Shown here: positions 35,459 through 43,288 of the stretch, one piece after another
Numbering within the stretch: position 1 is the stretch's first letter
Layout: each line of letters opens with the position of its first letter
DNA from: Bacillus sp. T33-2
Lineage (GTDB): Bacteria > Bacillota > Bacilli > Bacillales > Cytobacillaceae
Assembly: GCF_002860205.1 (NCBI RefSeq)
Contig: NZ_PGVB01000010.1
Location: forward strand, 485,934 to 549,933
Direction: 5' to 3'
Length of the DNA: 64,000 nucleotides
Position numbers and translations under genes: made by a program
Notes under the pieces: model-generated
Told to the model about the DNA's origin: nothing
What the model saw: only the letters and a program-made list of their open reading frames with translations
The model's database searches: none

Positions 35459-35477
35459 CCGGCCAATTTCTTATGAT

Positions 35478-36197
35478 TCATAACCGGCCCGGCCTTGCTA
35501 TATAATACCCCTGGAGCAGCGGAACCCCCAGCTCCTTAGCCGTTAATAAGTCCGCATTTGTCTCAATGCCTTCAAGCACTACTTTCATATCTTCGTTTGA
35601 AAAAGACAATAAGCGGGCGATATTATTCTGTTTATCCGGTGAGTCAGTCAGCTTCTCGGAACAACTGCGATCAAGCTTAACAAAATCCGGCCCGAACTTC
35701 GTGATTTTTTTTAATGTCATTTTAGAAAATGTCATATCATCAAATGCGATTTGGAAACCATTTGTTTTTAAAAGGGATAAACGCTCTGAAAAAATAGCTT
35801 TTGCCCAATAGCATTGCTCAATTGCAGCTTCATTGATTTCAAACACGACCCTGCCTGTTATATCCGGATAACTTTCCACCAGCTTTTGGATGAATTCAGG
35901 AAACTGCGAATGGATGATAGTTGAAGGAAACACATTTACAAATAATAAATACTTCTGAAAATAAGAATTCGGATATTCTTTCACTGCATTCACTAGAGAA
36001 GCAGTGTCAAAATCATACAAATCTCCTGTTTTTCGTGCATTCTCAAAAATCACCAACGGGTTGATTAGTGGTACTGTCCGGATAAAAGCTTCGAACGCAA
36101 AAATAGTATCAGTTGCTGGATCCCATAAAGGCTGAAATTCAGTATAAAATAAACGTTCTCTAATCAATTCAGGTATTTTTAAGACAGGTGTGCCCAT
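35478..36197 (-). CDS. stand-alone EAL-domain protein (c-di-GMP phosphodiesterase-like)
   Basis: 239 residues, almost only an EAL domain and no membrane segment. The signature is F-E-A-F-I-R instead of EALxR, but residues known to bind metal and substrate are all present: the Glu and Arg of that motif, Asn in F-V-N-V-F, Glu in V-F-E-I-N-E, the Asp pair in F-D-D-M, Lys-x-Asp in F-V-K-L-D, Glu in L-E-G-I-E-T and Gln in L-L-Q-G-Y. It may therefore still hydrolyse c-di-GMP. ATG 36197 has AAGGAGC upstream. It is followed upstream by a membrane diguanylate cyclase in the same direction, with 320 bases between. Confidence 0.88.
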   Translation of the reverse strand: MGTPVLKIPELIRERLFYTEFQPLWDPATDTIFAFEAFIRTVPLINPLVIFENARKTGDLYDFDTASLVNAVKEYPNSYFQKYLLFVNVFPSTIIHSQFPEFIQKLVESYPDITGRVVFEINEAAIEQCYWAKAIFSERLSLLKTNGFQIAFDDMTFSKMTLKKITKFGPDFVKLDRSCSEKLTDSPDKQNNIARLLSFSNEDMKVVLEGIETNADLLTAKELGVPLLQGYYIARPGRL

Positions 36198-36462
36198 ATT
36201 GTATGCTCCTTAATTGAAAATCTTGATGTTGAAAGTGGCCAAATTGCATATTTAACTGTTACGATCAGAATAGGTCTTTCATCCTAGTTATCTCTTTATA
36301 TGAAATCACAGTCACAGATTGGTGTCCAATGGTCATCAGACAAGAATTGCGGACATTCAACACCGTTTTTCATCATTACAGGATGATCATTAGTTCATTC
36401 AAGCAAAAACTGAACATTTTTAAATTTTTTCAAAAAATGCATTGCCAGACTTGATAAAATAT

Positions 36463-36494
36463 AAAAAAACCCAGCAAAATGATTTGCTGAGCTG
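36463..36494 (-). terminator. terminator of the GGDEF gene
   Basis: CTCAGCAAA, 4-base loop, TTTGCTGGG then TTTTTTT on the minus strand. The remainder of the 320-base gap (36198-36517) is AT-rich with no gene that I can see. Confidence 0.8.
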
Positions 36495-36517
36495 AAAGTG
36501 GGCAGTGTTTAAGTCAA

Positions 36518-37630
36518 TCAAACAATAACATCAAGAAGATCCATGTGGTGGCCGATTACACAGTTTCGGCCTTTTTGTTTTGCTGAATAAAGTGCCTGGT
36601 CCGCTTGCCTGATCAGCTCGTTCACAGTAAGAGGGTTGTCCTTGTTGGCAGTGGCATAGCCAATGGAGATTGTAATTTTTAAATGAGTATCGCCGTTGAT
36701 TCTAAAATCAGTTTGTTCTACCGCCTGCCGAAGCCTTTCCGCAACGGCCCTTGCCGAATGCTCATCAGAAGCGGGCATGATCACACTAAATTCCTCTCCC
36801 CCATTGCGGGAAACAACATCCACCGACCTGCATAAAAGTAATAGCAGCTGGCTAATGTGTTTTAGAACCTTATCGCCGGCGGGATGGCCATATGTATCGT
36901 TTATTTTCTTAAAGTGGTCGATATCAAGTACCAATAAAGATAAAGGATCATTGCTTTCGGCTGCTTTCATATGTAAAGAATTGATGCAATTATTGAAAGT
37001 CCTGACATTGCATAATCCAGTCAAATAATCTCTTTCAGCAAATTTTCTTTGCATTTCATAATTGTGCCGGTTGCGCATGAGGTAAGATTTAAGTACATAT
37101 GCACCGTATGTACCACATCCGACTGCCACGCCATACTGGATAAATATGATTACAGCCTTCCCTACTTCCGGAATAACTAAATGAAACACCAGGCCAAGCG
37201 GAATCAAAAAAGATATCACCATAAAAAACCACTTTTTCTCACTTTTCATTTTCGAAGCACAAATAACTGCAAATGCTATCGCAGATATGGAAAGCACCAC
37301 GATATTTGTGAAAGATGAAATAGTGACAGGGTACAAGGCAAATCTTGCAATGATCAAAATCGTAGCTGAAGTGACGACTGAAACCCATCCTCCGATGTAG
37401 GCTGCAATCATCATAGGGATGACTCTCAAGTCAATCAGAAGACCATTTTGCAGATTAATCCCAAACTGCATCAAAAGAACGCCAAACAACCCATGCAACA
37501 TTCCGCCATGCAAGTTTCGGTATATTTTTGTCTTTAGATACTTTTTATGGTTATTGCACAGAAGATCAATTAAAAAGATTCCAGTGCATAAGATGCAAAA
37601 ATTCACGAAAAAATCTTGTAACACTATCAT
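36518..37630 (-). CDS. membrane diguanylate cyclase, 5TMR-LYT plus GGDEF (DgcK-like)
   Basis: About 370 residues from ATG 37630. Five to six membrane helices in the N-terminal half contain G-L-L-I-D-L-R-V-I-P-M-M-I-A-A-Y-I-G-G, the mark of the 5TMR-LYT sensor module. The GGDEF domain has D-Y-L-T-G-L-C-N, D-I-D-H-F-K-K-I-N-D and the catalytic loop S-R-N-G-G-E-E-F. An inhibitory I-site R-S-V-D lies exactly five residues before it, so product inhibition is expected. GAGGT is about 11 bases upstream of the start, rather far; the frame opens at 37690. Confidence 0.88.
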   Translation of the reverse strand: MIVLQDFFVNFCILCTGIFLIDLLCNNHKKYLKTKIYRNLHGGMLHGLFGVLLMQFGINLQNGLLIDLRVIPMMIAAYIGGWVSVVTSATILIIARFALYPVTISSFTNIVVLSISAIAFAVICASKMKSEKKWFFMVISFLIPLGLVFHLVIPEVGKAVIIFIQYGVAVGCGTYGAYVLKSYLMRNRHNYEMQRKFAERDYLTGLCNVRTFNNCINSLHMKAAESNDPLSLLVLDIDHFKKINDTYGHPAGDKVLKHISQLLLLLCRSVDVVSRNGGEEFSVIMPASDEHSARAVAERLRQAVEQTDFRINGDTHLKITISIGYATANKDNPLTVNELIRQADQALYSAKQKGRNCVIGHHMDLLDVIV

Positions 37631-37970
37631 ATTAAAATAATACCTCGCCTTGCTGCATACATTAATTTGCAGGCTAATAATGAATACCATCTGGATTCAA
37701 GCCTCATGGCCAGTTCACCACACAAACATAATTAGCCACATCATTAAGCAAACCATAATTTTAAAAGACTGTCCAATAGTCTTTAGCATGTTTTTCTGCC
37801 GTTTAGCGGGAAAAAGGGATGTTTCAGCACCACATTGTATTATTTCAGGCAAAAAAAGCAATGCAGGGGATTATTTTGATGCCCCGAGTCTCACTGTCAA
37901 GCCATTTCTATGATAACAGTACAGATTATTCTTACAATAAATATTCCAACACATTGTGTGCCAACAAGCT

Positions 37971-37998
37971 TAAGGCAACCAACTGTGCTGGTTGCCTC
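37971..37998 (-). terminator. hairpin downstream of the CheY-like gene
   Basis: AGGCAACCA, 6-base loop, TGGTTGCCT is a perfect 9-bp stem with only a short T-rich tail on the minus strand. Apart from this, 37631-38019 (about 390 bases) shows no gene. Confidence 0.6.
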
Positions 37999-38019
37999 TG
38001 CCCGGTTTTGTCATGCCTG

Positions 38020-38376
38020 TTAAACGTATTTTTTTAATGCGTCTGCTATTCGGTCCGCTGAGAATGGCTTCACGATAAAGTCCTTTGCACCTGCTTGAAT
38101 GGCGTCTATAACCATTTGCTGCTGGCCCATGGCTGAACACATCAAAATAATTGCGTCCGGGTCAATTTTTTTTATTTCTTTGACAGCACTCACACCATCC
38201 ATTTCAGGCATCGTGATATCCATCGTTACAATATCGGGCCGGAGCTCTATGTACTTTTCCACCGCCACTATTCCATTATCGGCGTCGCCGACCACTTCAT
38301 GGCCTGCCTTCGTAATCATATCTTTTAGCTGCATTCTCATAAATGCCGCATCATCGGTAACCAACACTCGTGCCAT
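38020..38376 (-). CDS. CheY-like single-domain response regulator
   Basis: 118 residues, one receiver domain. The acid pocket is T-D-D, the phospho-acceptor Asp lies in V-T-M-D-I-T-M-P-E-M-D-G, the Thr/Ser position is M-C-S-A-M-G and the Lys is in F-I-V-K-P-F. No output domain, so it acts by protein contact like CheY. It lies 160 bases downstream of a CheX-like phosphatase gene, probably its partner. The main chemotaxis operon is not in this window. Confidence 0.92.
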   Translation of the reverse strand: MARVLVTDDAAFMRMQLKDMITKAGHEVVGDADNGIVAVEKYIELRPDIVTMDITMPEMDGVSAVKEIKKIDPDAIILMCSAMGQQQMVIDAIQAGAKDFIVKPFSADRIADALKKYV

Positions 38377-38537
38377 AAAATATCAACCTCTCTTCTATAA
38401 TTTGTATGTTTGTGCATTTAAGGCCACGTTATTTCGGCGTGTAAGTTTTCCAATCAACAGCAACATGAGAATCATAGGGTCTGCCTGAAGCAACAACTCT
38501 ATATAGTCTCCCATGCTGATGGCTCTCCCGCAGGACT

Positions 38538-38990
38538 TTAATCAAACAGGACGGAGAGGGATAGCGGCCCTTTTCCATCAAAACTCACAATCACTTCATG
38601 TCCAGCCTTGAATCCGGATATCCGGGAATCCCCTTCCATAATGGTGGGGGAAGTGATATCGATACTGATCCCCTGTTCAAAAACTTTTGCACAAAATCCT
38701 CCCGAAATCATATTGCCTAGTTCCCCGGCAAAGGACTTCAACATTTCCCCCTCCAGAGGCATTCCGAACATGGATTCTCCAAGAGCACCAAATAATTCGA
38801 CAGGTCCCTTGAATATTAATTTTCCTTTGAGCTGTCCTGTGATTCCAATTAAAACTCCGAATTGTACATGCAAAGGCCCGTCAACAGTCCGCAATGTTTC
38901 TTTTCGGTAAGGAGCAGGGACCACATTGCTTAACGAGGAAAGTACACTTTCCAGAAGGGCAGCTTGCGAAAGGTATTCAGTCGTGATCAT
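38538..38990 (-). CDS. cheX: CheX-like phosphatase (CheC/CheX/FliY family)
   Basis: 150 residues, beta-rich single domain with the catalytic E-x-x-N motif of CheX-type CheY-P phosphatases in S-F-A-G-E-L-G-N-M-I-S-G. There is one motif copy, as in CheX, not two as in CheC. Expected to dephosphorylate the adjacent CheY-like protein. ATG 38990 follows AAAGGGAG. Confidence 0.85.
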   Translation of the reverse strand: MITTEYLSQAALLESVLSSLSNVVPAPYRKETLRTVDGPLHVQFGVLIGITGQLKGKLIFKGPVELFGALGESMFGMPLEGEMLKSFAGELGNMISGGFCAKVFEQGISIDITSPTIMEGDSRISGFKAGHEVIVSFDGKGPLSLSVLFD

Positions 38991-39407
38991 TTCAATCTCC
39001 CTTTGTTAAATTTTTTTATGTAAAGGGGCTGGACTTTCTATTCCACAATTCAGGAATTGAACTCGGGCCCTTCATAAAATTGAATGGATTTCAGCATGCT
39101 TTATAAAAATCATAAACAAAGCGCTAATAGGAAATTATGCCTACTAAAAATAAACCATTTTTTATGATAATTGTAAAATGGGCTTTAAACATATATTTTC
39201 ATGTTTTGGATACAAATTTTATTGATTCAGACAAGAATTCCATTAGTTTCAAACAAAAAATACAAAAAAAACTAATATCTCAAGTTTTCAAGATAATCCT
39301 GGCCCGTTAAACACACTACAAAACTTCTAATTTATCATTTTTTTAGTTACAATCAACTTAGTACAAAATACCTAACACTTACTGTGTAGGAAAGGATGCA
39401 AGGGTAG
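38991..39407. other. AT-rich intergenic region without a visible gene
   Basis: 417 bases between the divergent CheX-like and GGDEF genes, strongly AT-rich with many A and T runs. It must hold the promoters of both genes. I see no convincing sigma-factor site, ORF with ribosome binding site, or repeat. Confidence 0.6.
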
Positions 39408-40439
39408 ATGCACAGGGATTTTAATAAACTAAAAAGAAAAATGTTTTTAGTAGTATTTCCCGTCTTTAGCATGTCACTAATTCTAAACCAGCTATATTAT
39501 TATTCTGGCAATGTAAGGCTGCATGTCGAAGACTATTTAAAAGATTTTATCATGTTGTCTTGGTTTATGATTGGCTTTGTTGTGTTAAAATTCAAAGAAA
39601 ATTGGCTCAGACAAGTTGAACTCATAACGTTGTTCTTGATTTCCATCATTCTCTTTTTATATTTCCATCATGTTTTATTTTACGAAATACCTGAACATTC
39701 CTTTTCAGATTCAGGGGGTTTTTTATTTTGGATTCCAGCTCTTTTTATTATGGCTTTTATTATATTGCCTAAGAAAAAGGCACTAATATTCTCCATGTTT
39801 ATTTATTCAGGAATGTTAGCGGTCACTTTATTTGCTTTTTCTCAACATGCTTATCCACAGTTTGTTAGCAGAATACTGCTGAATTTCTTCATTTCCCTTT
39901 GTGTCTTCATCCTCGCATTCTATTTTCTGCAAGAAATTTTTAAGATTTACCTCATAAATCAGGAACTGGAAAAAGCTGCAGGTACAGACCACCTGACAAA
40001 TTTGCCGAACAGGCGAAAAATAGATGAAATCCTTAAACAGCAGATTCAGCAATCTGATTCAGCAATTTCCATAATCATGTTTGATATTGATCATTTCAAA
40101 TCAATTAATGACAACTATGGCCATGATGTCGGTGACTCAGTGCTTAAACAGCTTGCATCACTCATAACACGCGATAAAAACGAAAATGAATTTCTTGGAA
40201 GATGGGGAGGTGAAGAGTTCATAATAGTGGTCAGCGGAAAAATCAATGCGTTAAACGAGGCAGAAAGAATGAGAATGCTTATAGAATCTCATAATTTTGA
40301 GGAAGCAGGATCTATAACAGCAAGTTTTGGAGTGGCTACATTGCAGCCGGAAGACGGAATTGAATCAGTCATAAATCGTGCTGATGCCGCGTTATACCTT
40401 TCAAAACAAAGGGGCAGAAACCAGGTTCATGTCCTTTAA
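39408..40439 (+). CDS. membrane diguanylate cyclase (GGDEF), 6 TM segments
   Basis: 343 residues with about six N-terminal hydrophobic segments of no family I recognise, then a GGDEF domain from about residue 195: D-H-L-T-N-L-P-N-R-R, D-I-D-H-F-K-S-I-N-D, G-R-W-G-G-E-E-F. The position of the inhibitory I-site reads N-E-N-E, not RxxD, so product inhibition through that site is probably absent, unlike the cyclase at 36518. ATG 39408; AAAGGA lies about 11 bases upstream. Single gene with its own terminator. Confidence 0.9.
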   Translation: MHRDFNKLKRKMFLVVFPVFSMSLILNQLYYYSGNVRLHVEDYLKDFIMLSWFMIGFVVLKFKENWLRQVELITLFLISIILFLYFHHVLFYEIPEHSFSDSGGFLFWIPALFIMAFIILPKKKALIFSMFIYSGMLAVTLFAFSQHAYPQFVSRILLNFFISLCVFILAFYFLQEIFKIYLINQELEKAAGTDHLTNLPNRRKIDEILKQQIQQSDSAISIIMFDIDHFKSINDNYGHDVGDSVLKQLASLITRDKNENEFLGRWGGEEFIIVVSGKINALNEAERMRMLIESHNFEEAGSITASFGVATLQPEDGIESVINRADAALYLSKQRGRNQVHVL

Positions 40440-40515
40440 ATCCTGAAGGAAAAAAGCACCAAAGGGCCGACTGCGCGCGCCACAGTTTTATATAAGAATG
40501 TTAAGAATATCATAT

Positions 40516-40547
40516 AAAAAGGCCAACAATTTCACGTTGGCCTTTTT
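40516..40547. terminator. bidirectional terminator
   Basis: AAAAAGGCCAAC, 8-base loop, GTTGGCCTTTTT between the converging GGDEF and chemoreceptor genes. Confidence 0.92.
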
Positions 40548-40567
40548 CGGTTTATTTTTTTCGTTTT

Positions 40568-41389
40568 TTATAATTTATTGGCGAACTGGTTAAGCTTGTT
40601 GGACATTGCCTGTATTTCCTGTATAAATGCTGATATATGCTGTACGGAAGCAGCCTGTTCCTGCCCAATAGCAGCTATTTTCTCTATTGAAATCGACATT
40701 TGGTGTGTAGCTTCTTTAATTTGGTCCATGGTTTCATTAATTTTTTGAGTTGACGAAACGGTTTCATTCGAGAACTTTTGAATTTCTTTGGCTACAACTT
40801 CAAACCCCCTGCCTTTCTCCCCTGCACGGGCCGCTTCTATTGCTGCGTTAAGGCCGAGTAAGTTCGTTTGCGCAGCAACTGTTTTTATGATGGACAGGAC
40901 TTTGGCAGAGTTATTCACATTTTCCCCAGCTTGTTCAGACTGGATTAGCAGTTTTTGCGAGAAATCAGCAAGTGAATTTGACCCGGAAGCAACGTTAGTA
41001 ATCTGCTCATTAGCCTGCGATAATGACAGTGAGATTTGATCTGCGATGGCTCTCAATTCACTTTGCCTGCGTATTTGGACCGCAATCCCACCGATCACTC
41101 GGCCGCTTTTGTCGTGAAGAGGTGTTGCAGTGCCGGTAAACTCAAAACCGTAGAAATCTGCAGGTACATCAGATTTTAATGGTTGATTCTTCCTAATGGC
41201 CAATGTAAGCGGCTCTTCTGCGTTCAATCGCTGTCCTGCCTTAATATTTAAATTTATTGTTTCACCCGGAAAGTAGGCGAGAAATTTTTCCACATCACAA
41301 ATAGCAATCGATAAATCAGCTGGTACGGATGTTTTTATGATTGGTATTAGTGCAATAAGATTTTCTAAAGAATCAATTTTGTTAAGCAT
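40568..41389 (-). CDS. soluble methyl-accepting chemotaxis-type receptor, YfmS-like, copy A
   Basis: About 273 residues with no membrane segment. The N-terminal 120 residues form a small PAS-like sensor (T-G-T-A-T-P-L-H-D). The C-terminal signalling coiled coil has the conserved hairpin tip [20 protein letters not shown]. It would couple to CheA/CheW in the cytosol, as described for YfmS. Start: ATG 41389 has AAAAGGGGA upstream (long 14-base spacing); the upstream ATG 41422 has no ribosome binding site and would fall almost on the start of a SigD-directed transcript. Confidence 0.87.
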   Translation of the reverse strand: MLNKIDSLENLIALIPIIKTSVPADLSIAICDVEKFLAYFPGETINLNIKAGQRLNAEEPLTLAIRKNQPLKSDVPADFYGFEFTGTATPLHDKSGRVIGGIAVQIRRQSELRAIADQISLSLSQANEQITNVASGSNSLADFSQKLLIQSEQAGENVNNSAKVLSIIKTVAAQTNLLGLNAAIEAARAGEKGRGFEVVAKEIQKFSNETVSSTQKINETMDQIKEATHQMSISIEKIAAIGQEQAASVQHISAFIQEIQAMSNKLNQFANKL

Positions 41390-41442
41390 GGCAAATAAAA
41401 AATCCCCTTTTCTAAAAATCATTTCTACAATCTAATACTATA

Positions 41443-41468
41443 GTATCGGTAATATGCAAAAAAATTAA
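41443..41468 (-). promoter_or_regulatory. putative SigD promoter of soluble chemoreceptor A
   Basis: On the minus strand TTAA (41468-41465), 14 bases, ACCGATAC (41450-41443). The SigD consensus is TAAA, 14-16 bases, GCCGATAT; matches are 3/4 and 6/8. Confidence 0.45.
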
Positions 41469-41496
41469 AGCAGATCTGTGTTGTAATCCGAGCATG

Positions 41497-41528
41497 AAAA
41501 AACAGCATGAACTAACTCATGCTGTTTT
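41497..41528 (-). terminator. terminator duplicated with the comK fragment
   Basis: AAAACAGCATGA, 6-base loop, TCATGCTGTTTT. The same stem stands behind intact comK at 44981-45017, so it came along with the duplication. Confidence 0.8.
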
Positions 41529-41591
41529 GGCAGTAAATATTAACTAATTATTAATCCGGCCGAGAGGCATGTCTAGCGCCGCGCCTCACCT

Positions 41592-41981
41592 AATGGCCCC
41601 TGTAAATCTCGTTTATGATGCCCCGGTATGTACGTCGCTTATTTCGGAATAACGGTTTCCCTGGAGGAAATAAAGTGCCTTCCGCTCGGTCTCTTTCAGC
41701 CTTTGGATACGCGTGGTCCTCAGCAAGGCAGTCCTTAACAGCTGGTTTTCAAAAGAATTGTATGAAACGGGAATGACAAAGGTCTTTTTGTTTCGGAATG
41801 TTACTTGGGTACTATTCGGGCTGAGCCGTTTGTGGCTCAATACGTGTTCGTGGGATACCCAGTAGCATTTTGGATTGAGCGGCGATGTTGTTGGCAGGAA
41901 GTAAATTAAATTTGTAGGGTCGACTGATGAGGGGCACTTTGTGGGTGATTCCGGTAAATGTTTGGTGCCCTCTTTCCTGCC
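41592..41981 (-). pseudogene. decayed second copy of comK (comK')
   Basis: The minus strand matches intact comK (45048-45638) from roughly its codon 67 to the end; the 5' third is missing. Frame errors: one base is lost after K-G-T-K, one gained before D-P-T-N, and one lost near the 3' end (C-A-T-A-C-C-G-G-G versus CATAACGAGG), which removes the true C-terminus. The longest remaining frame is 75 residues (41613-41840). A 210-bp stretch (41714-41923) differs from comK at only two positions while the flanks are clearly more diverged. It is inserted between two soluble chemoreceptor genes. Confidence 0.88.
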
Positions 41982-42066
41982 TGATTGAGATATGGAGTAT
42001 AAAAAAGCCTGTTTTTATGAACTATCCCCGCAAAAATCGGCTTCCAAAATAACCTCATTACCACCA

Positions 42067-42097
42067 TAAAGAAGCCAGCAGCTTATGCGCTGGCTTC
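42067..42097 (-). terminator. terminator of soluble chemoreceptor B
   Basis: GAAGCCAGC, 9-base loop, GCTGGCTTC then TTTAT on the minus strand, behind the stop at 42133. Confidence 0.8.
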
Positions 42098-42132
42098 ACT
42101 ATATTATTTATCGATAAAGGCGGGAACGAATT

Positions 42133-42960
42133 TTACTTGTCTTTTAATAAGCCACTAATGAAACTATTAAGTGTCTCGTTCAGTTGATTTAACTCTTCAG
42201 TAAGCTTAGTAAACATTTCAGCGTTTGCGCTAAGTTCGGTCGATGATTTTTCAATTTCTCCTATACTTTTTGTTACGCCCGTGATTTGTTCCTTCATATC
42301 CCCCAAAAAGGTACCAATTTTTTTAGAGGCTTCTCCGCTACTATTGGATAGTTTCCTTATCTCTGTTGCAACCACAGAAAAAGTCTTTCCGTGTTCTCCA
42401 GCTCTTGCGGCTTCGATTGAAGCATTAAGCCCAAGCAAATTAGACTGTTGGGACACGCTATCTATAAAAGAAATAACATTATTTATTTCCTGAGTATGCT
42501 GAAGCGTAATTTCAGAGGAAGCTGAAATTTCTTGAATCGTAGCCGACAGTTCCTCTGCATGTGCTGTAATCGTACTTGTTTGTTCACCTATAGTAACTGA
42601 AATATTATTTAAATTATCAATAATATCTTTAAGGACGTACTCTTTTTCCAAACTAATACCAAAACCTATAGAACCAATCCAATTGTTGTTTTCGTCAAAT
42701 AAAGGGTAGCCGACTCCTTTAAAGGGTGTGCCATATTCAGGAGGCGTTAAAATCTCCACTTTTTTTAATTGCTTTTTAATTTGGCCGAATAGATCATAAT
42801 CTAAAAAAGGTTGTCCTTGTTTTATACCTGGATCTAAAAATTTTCCTGGTGAAGCATATATGTATTGTTCTGTATCGGTAATTGCCACGATAAAATCTTC
42901 ATCTTTCAGTATTTTTGTAAGTATCGGCGCAAGAGACATGGCCATATCCAAGCTATTCAT
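42133..42960 (-). CDS. yfmS: soluble methyl-accepting chemotaxis-type receptor, YfmS-like, copy B
   Basis: 275 residues, no membrane segment. PAS-like N-terminal sensor (about 1-110, with Y-G-T-P-F-K-G-V-G-Y-P-L-F-D), then a signalling domain with tip [23 protein letters not shown] 42960 has AAGGAGTG at 6 bases. Divergent from the YfmT-type aldehyde dehydrogenase gene; in B. subtilis yfmS and yfmT are neighbours, so this is the better candidate for YfmS itself. Only moderately similar to copy A. Confidence 0.87.
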   Translation of the reverse strand: MNSLDMAMSLAPILTKILKDEDFIVAITDTEQYIYASPGKFLDPGIKQGQPFLDYDLFGQIKKQLKKVEILTPPEYGTPFKGVGYPLFDENNNWIGSIGFGISLEKEYVLKDIIDNLNNISVTIGEQTSTITAHAEELSATIQEISASSEITLQHTQEINNVISFIDSVSQQSNLLGLNASIEAARAGEHGKTFSVVATEIRKLSNSSGEASKKIGTFLGDMKEQITGVTKSIGEIEKSSTELSANAEMFTKLTEELNQLNETLNSFISGLLKDK

Positions 42961-43000
42961 AAGTTACACTCCTTGATGTAGTATATTAGTCATACCTTTT

Positions 43001-43027
43001 TTATCGACAATACATCTCCTGATGTTA
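43001..43027 (-). promoter_or_regulatory. putative SigD promoter of soluble chemoreceptor B
   Basis: On the minus strand TAAC (43027-43024), 15 bases, GTCGATAA (43008-43001): 3/4 and 6/8 matches to the SigD consensus with ideal spacing, about 34 bases before the start codon. Confidence 0.45.
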
Positions 43028-43288
43028 GGCATTTTAAAGATTATTTTGATTCGACTGCCCTGATCCATCAAATAATCCCGTCCAGTGAACTGAACAATCC
43101 ATAGTCTTTTGACAGCGGGGCTAGTGATAGGCGTCGTTCGATTGTTATAGTTATTTTTAACACAGGACAATAGATCGACTTTTATTAAGAAAAAGACTAT
43201 AACTATTCGATAAGGATTCTATGTTTATAGATTAGTATAAAAGCCTGCAATCCTGGAGCACCATGAACATCACGATAAGGGGTTTAAA

